The notes beneath the pieces were generated by a model, which was given only the letters and a program-made list of their open reading frames with translations, made no database searches and had not been told where the DNA came from. The translations under genes were made by a program, and so were the position numbers. This document shows positions 60,549 through 64,000 of a stretch of DNA of 64,000 nucleotides, piece after piece (the first letter of the stretch is position 1; every line of letters begins with the position of its first letter). This DNA is from Chlorops oryzae (Eukaryota > Arthropoda > Insecta > Diptera > Chloropidae): contig CM035807.1 in NCBI GenBank assembly GCA_020466095.1, forward strand, positions 12,611,507-12,675,506, written 5' to 3'.

Positions 60549-61395
60549 GCCAACTGCCGTCTATGTGATTCTTCCTATGGCATTTTGAGAGTCAATATGT
60601 TGAGCGAAGTTGGCAGTTAATGAGTTTATGCTGTAGAGAGCAGCTCATAGTAGCTATTCTCTGCCAATGCACAAACGCAGCAGCAAGAAGGCTTCGCGAT
60701 GGCTCGTCAAGGTCTGGCTCTAGGCGACCGAATTTCCGCCGGTTCAACCGTGTTTCGACCAACTTTTTGTTACTTTTAAGTGACATATTATAGTCTACCA
60801 GTCTTAAAAAATTCAAAAAATGGAAAATTGAATTTTGATTAGCGGTTCAGCAGCGATTTTCGCACGAACTGGAAAGTTCGGGTTCATGGAGGACTTTTTT
60901 TGCTAACTCGTTGTCACCCATAATCGAGCTCTTTGTAGAACATCCCCGAATTATTAAATAGTTTCCAGTTTTTCTCGCCTGCAACTGGGATTAAGACCTT
61001 TTGATATCGAAGCAGTGCTAACATTACGGTACGGACCTCTGATAATTGTCCATGATTTTATGAATTTTCGACAATTGAAATGTGACCTCCATGCGTGGTG
61101 CAGTCTATGACATGACAGTGGTGACCTGGCAACTGCCCCGAACTCTTGTTTTCCTCATCAAAGACATTAAATGAATTTAGTTTCCGTATTGGTTATGGCG
61201 TATATGGCATCACTGAAAGAATTCATTTTCTTTCATTGCCATACCTGAACCAATTCATATTTTATTTTATTTTATTTTTTATATTTAGTTTTCTTAAATT
61301 GAGGCGCTACGGGGTTAATGGTTATGAAAGACTAACTTGAAAATCCTTATGTAAATATTAAAATATCATTGTTTGATTTACCTTTCAATGCTGTT

Positions 61396-61640
61396 TACAA
61401 ACTCCTAAAAAAAAAACTTTCATTTAGTGTAAAATAGAACCCGAAATATGTAAATTTATCAATACATAATCCACAAAATCTTAAAAGATGTCCCAGCTTA
61501 ACGACATCCTCAATGATGTGACATAGCATGTGCAGTTCGTTTGGAAAGTGCACACGTTTAAGCAAATATTTGGTTTCGGGATCACGTTCGTAAGCGATGG
61601 TGTCACGTTTGATTACCTTTCGCACATTTTCGCAGCCTTA
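61396..61640 (-). CDS. Unrecognised coding-like fragment in the duplicated segment
   Basis: The minus-strand frame begins near KAAKMRKVIKRDTIAYERD, continues PETKYLLKRVHFPNELHM, then HIIEDVVKLGHLL. Amino-acid composition and codon use look more like real protein than the AT-rich chance frames around it. In copy 1 the C-terminal part (CVHFPNELHML.HIIEDVVKLGHLL) is conserved at about 60045-60125 before a stop. No family is recognised. It may be an exon or transposon remnant; the stop five codons upstream limits it. Confidence 0.3.
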
Positions 61641-64000
61641 CCTTTTTAATGTCTTTTGAATTTTAATGAAAAACTGAAACATGTCCAAATCATTGACGCT
61701 TAAAGCCGAAAGGGTTCAATTTTAATTCTCAAAACATTGCAATGATTCTGTGGTTAAAGTGAATATTCTAATCGCTTTTAACATAAAATCCGTCCGCTAA
61801 TAATGTCGATGGCTATGTTAAAGCTGTTGGCCCGTTTTTAAGATATGCAGTAGAATGCTTCATCAAAGGTAAAGACAACCTGAGGACTTGACTTTTAAAG
61901 CAACCTTTCTTGGTTTATTTCAGCTCGTTTTGCTAACCAAATATAGAAAAATTTTTCAACACAAAAAGCTAAAATCTTAACAAGGTGAATTCGATTTTTC
62001 TGCTATTAGGGTGAACTGTATTTTCTCTTAATCTAATGGCTTCAGTTTACCATACTCGGTTCATGCTTTAATAGCAAAAAGAACTTTGTATCTAGATAGT
62101 TTCAGCTGAAATCAAAATGCCATTGGGAATTTTAATGAAAATTTCATGTAGAACCTTGTTCTGATGGCAGAGTTTCTATTCTGTGTCAGCAATTATAATT
62201 GCCTTAAAGCTTAATTCAAATCTGAAAGCATCAATATGCACAGCCGCAACAATTTTGCTTAACAAGCTTAGAGTACGATGTGTTTTCTCATTTAACCCCA
62301 GAGATAAGTGATACAATGCATTCTCATTTCGGATTGACAATAAAATTGTGTTGTAAGATTATCCGGGCCAATTTAATCACAATGTGCATAGTACGAAGTA
62401 AAATTTTGAATTTAGATCTGTGTGCAATTGTTATTCCTTAATGAAGTTGCCAAACATCAAGAACGACAGAAAAAGATTGTCCATATATTTCCATCTCTAC
62501 GTACACCAATTTGTCTCACTCAAATTCTTGAATACTGTTAAAATGCTCAACGGAGTGAGTGTGCAATTTCCTCCCATTGGAAAAATAATGAACTCTGCAG
62601 CACTGTCCCACAATCCTCAATAAAGGCTACTCGTGGTTGAGATATGTTTGAAGGAAAATTTCTCTTTTGGGTATTGTACAAGTGCAGGCGGAAATGAAGC
62701 TTTAAATGAAGAAATCTGGTTTATATGGCGACCATAAAATGACTCGTACAAATTAATGGTATGAATGAAACATTCCCCTGAACCAAATAGAATCCTTGCA
62801 GAGTTTTGACAAAATTTATTTCATCGTTCGACGCTTTGCTCATTAACTGGGAATTCTAACGTGAACGCATAAGTTTTACCTCCTTTTTGGGAATAAGAAA
62901 ATGAAGTTGAGTCCCAGTAAAAAAAAAATATACGGAGTAATTCCTAAATTGAGATTTGAAGGAGTTATGCATTGTTTATCGATTTGGAGCACAAGCGAGG
63001 AGGAGTACTGTCTTCTTCATCTATTCGAAAAAATATGATATCGAAATAAAATAAGATTTAATTTCATCTTAAACTTATAAACGAAAAAATCCGGACCGGT
63101 TGAAGCTATCACAATTCGTGGACCTCTGTAATCCATTTTAGGACCTGCAAGACCGTTGGGATGTCTACGATGACAGCCCTTTTTGTTTAAAAGTTAATTT
63201 TAAAACTAAAATGTTACTCAAAATGATCAGGTTCGAAAACTGAACCGATTTAGGCAATACCATCTGTCCGTCTGTGTTCGGATCTCCTTCGAAACGGAGA
63301 AATCACGCCGATATTTCGCTCACAGGTACTAATATCGGCCCTGGAAATATGTGTGAAAATTTGAGATATCCTCCCATTTCTACATCTTCAATTGAATTAA
63401 ATGTGTATTGAGAAAAATGCTTTAAACTTGCGAGCCACTCAGAACATTTCAATGATATTTGGTAGAATGGTAAATGAACAGAAAAGACGTATGTCCTCCT
63501 CTTACAGTTATGCTCACACATTCACCCACATATGATTTTATAGCGTAACTTGAGTATAGAAAGGCGTAGAAGCTCTAATTTTCAAATAACGAATAATCGC
63601 GAAGTAGCATAGAAATAAAACGAAAGAAGCTTTAAATGCAAAACTGATGAAAGGATATGAAAGTCGACACAAGTTAAAAATTTCTTTAAAAATGTATCCC
63701 GCTATCCCCTAACCGGCAAAGCCCCTTTCACCGAGCATCGCGTTTGCTATGAAATTAGAGCTTTGAATTTCATATAAGCTTAAAATTTCATGCTGAGTTG
63801 AAAAAGAAAATGCACAAATCACAGCTCAGCGTTTTAATGTGGTTTCTTGAAAAACAAATTAAAAAGTTATATTATATTATATTTTCACATAAGTTTCCGG
63901 AGGTTGAGGAATTACATAATTTTTTCCGGGCTTTATTCTGCGATGTTGCCAGGGGAAAACGTTTGACGTGAGTGTAACTCTTAATTTCGAGAAAGTTTCA
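61641..64000. other. No recognised gene
   Basis: AT-rich, only chance frames of about 70 codons. A CCATCTGTCCGTCTGTGTTC string at 63260 recalls the DINE-1-like block but is too short to call. Confidence 0.55.
63125..63225. repeat. Interspersed repeat, copy 2
   Basis: Homologous to 32380-32490 in the same orientation (GGATGTCTACGATGACAGCC then TTTAAAAGTTAAT). No open frame is shared. Confidence 0.5.

Larger units (their letters stand above)
59046..61575. repeat. ~1 kb direct segmental duplication around a mariner fragment
   Basis: Copy 1 is about 59046-60127 and copy 2 about 60550-61575. The last ~430 bp of each (59700-60127, 61147-61575) are almost identical, sharing GTTTTCCTCATCAAAGACAT through TGTCCCAGCTTAACGACATC. 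The first ~550 bp are homologous but differ by many small deletions and substitutions in copy 2. The mariner fragment lies exactly between the copies. Confidence 0.8.

Noticed and set aside
1..64000. CRISPR arrays, operons or bacterial-type systems
   Set aside because: The sequence is eukaryotic (spliced gene, insect transposons). Arrays present are minisatellites without unique spacers.

Overview
The window looks like AT-rich euchromatic or intergenic DNA from an insect, most likely a schizophoran fly (a Drosophila-, tephritid- or muscid-like dipteran). The evidence is a spliced beaten-path (Beat) family immunoglobulin gene with short fly-type introns, DINE-1/INE-1-like repeats carrying the typical 'GTCCGTCTGTCCG' block, and many TIR elements of the hAT, pogo/Tc1-mariner and PIF/Harbinger types common in flies. 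There are no bacterial-type operons and no CRISPR array. Species cannot be assigned from the sequence alone.

Only one protein gene is well supported: a six-exon, 289-residue Beat-family cell-surface protein on the + strand at 39583-41164. All exon boundaries are GT/AG, the phases agree, and it ends in a hydrophobic GPI-type tail. Almost every other long open frame is chance, minisatellite-derived or transposon-derived.

Layout. 1-13 kb is mostly unrecognised AT-rich DNA with DINE-1-like fragments (2.9-3.2 and 8.5-8.8 kb). It also holds a 2.1 kb TA-flanked long-TIR element (4852-6965), which carries an inserted perfect palindrome, and a hairpin at 9.7-9.96 kb. 13.0-18.3 kb is a nest of mobile DNA: two inverted copies of a ~930 bp foldback/MULE-like element with tRNA-like modules and 50 bp repeats, a broken LINE end, pogo-like MITEs, a ~50 bp satellite block and an 825 bp hAT element. 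19.4-20.8 kb is a PIF/Harbinger-like element with a broken MADF-type gene. 22.2-22.9 kb is another TIR element with opposed tRNA-like modules. 27.3-28.1 and 49.0-49.8 kb are near full-length DINE-1-like repeats. 33-36 kb has a pogo-type MITE and two hAT-type elements with target duplications. 38.5-39.0 kb, just upstream of the Beat gene, has a MITE with a hAT MITE inserted at its exact edge. 9-bp-period minisatellites lie on both sides of the Beat gene. 44.9 kb has a Harbinger-like MITE, 51.3-51.8 kb a Tc1-like transposase relic, and 59.0-61.6 kb a ~1 kb duplication separated by a mariner transposase C-terminal fragment.

Two local duplications (29.7-30.3 and 59.0-61.6 kb) differ largely by small indels and may partly reflect assembly or read error. 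No convincing new multi-gene system is visible. The most interesting structures are the tRNA-like modules in three different TIR elements, the foldback pair with variable 50 bp repeats, and the nested insertions that allow relative dating.
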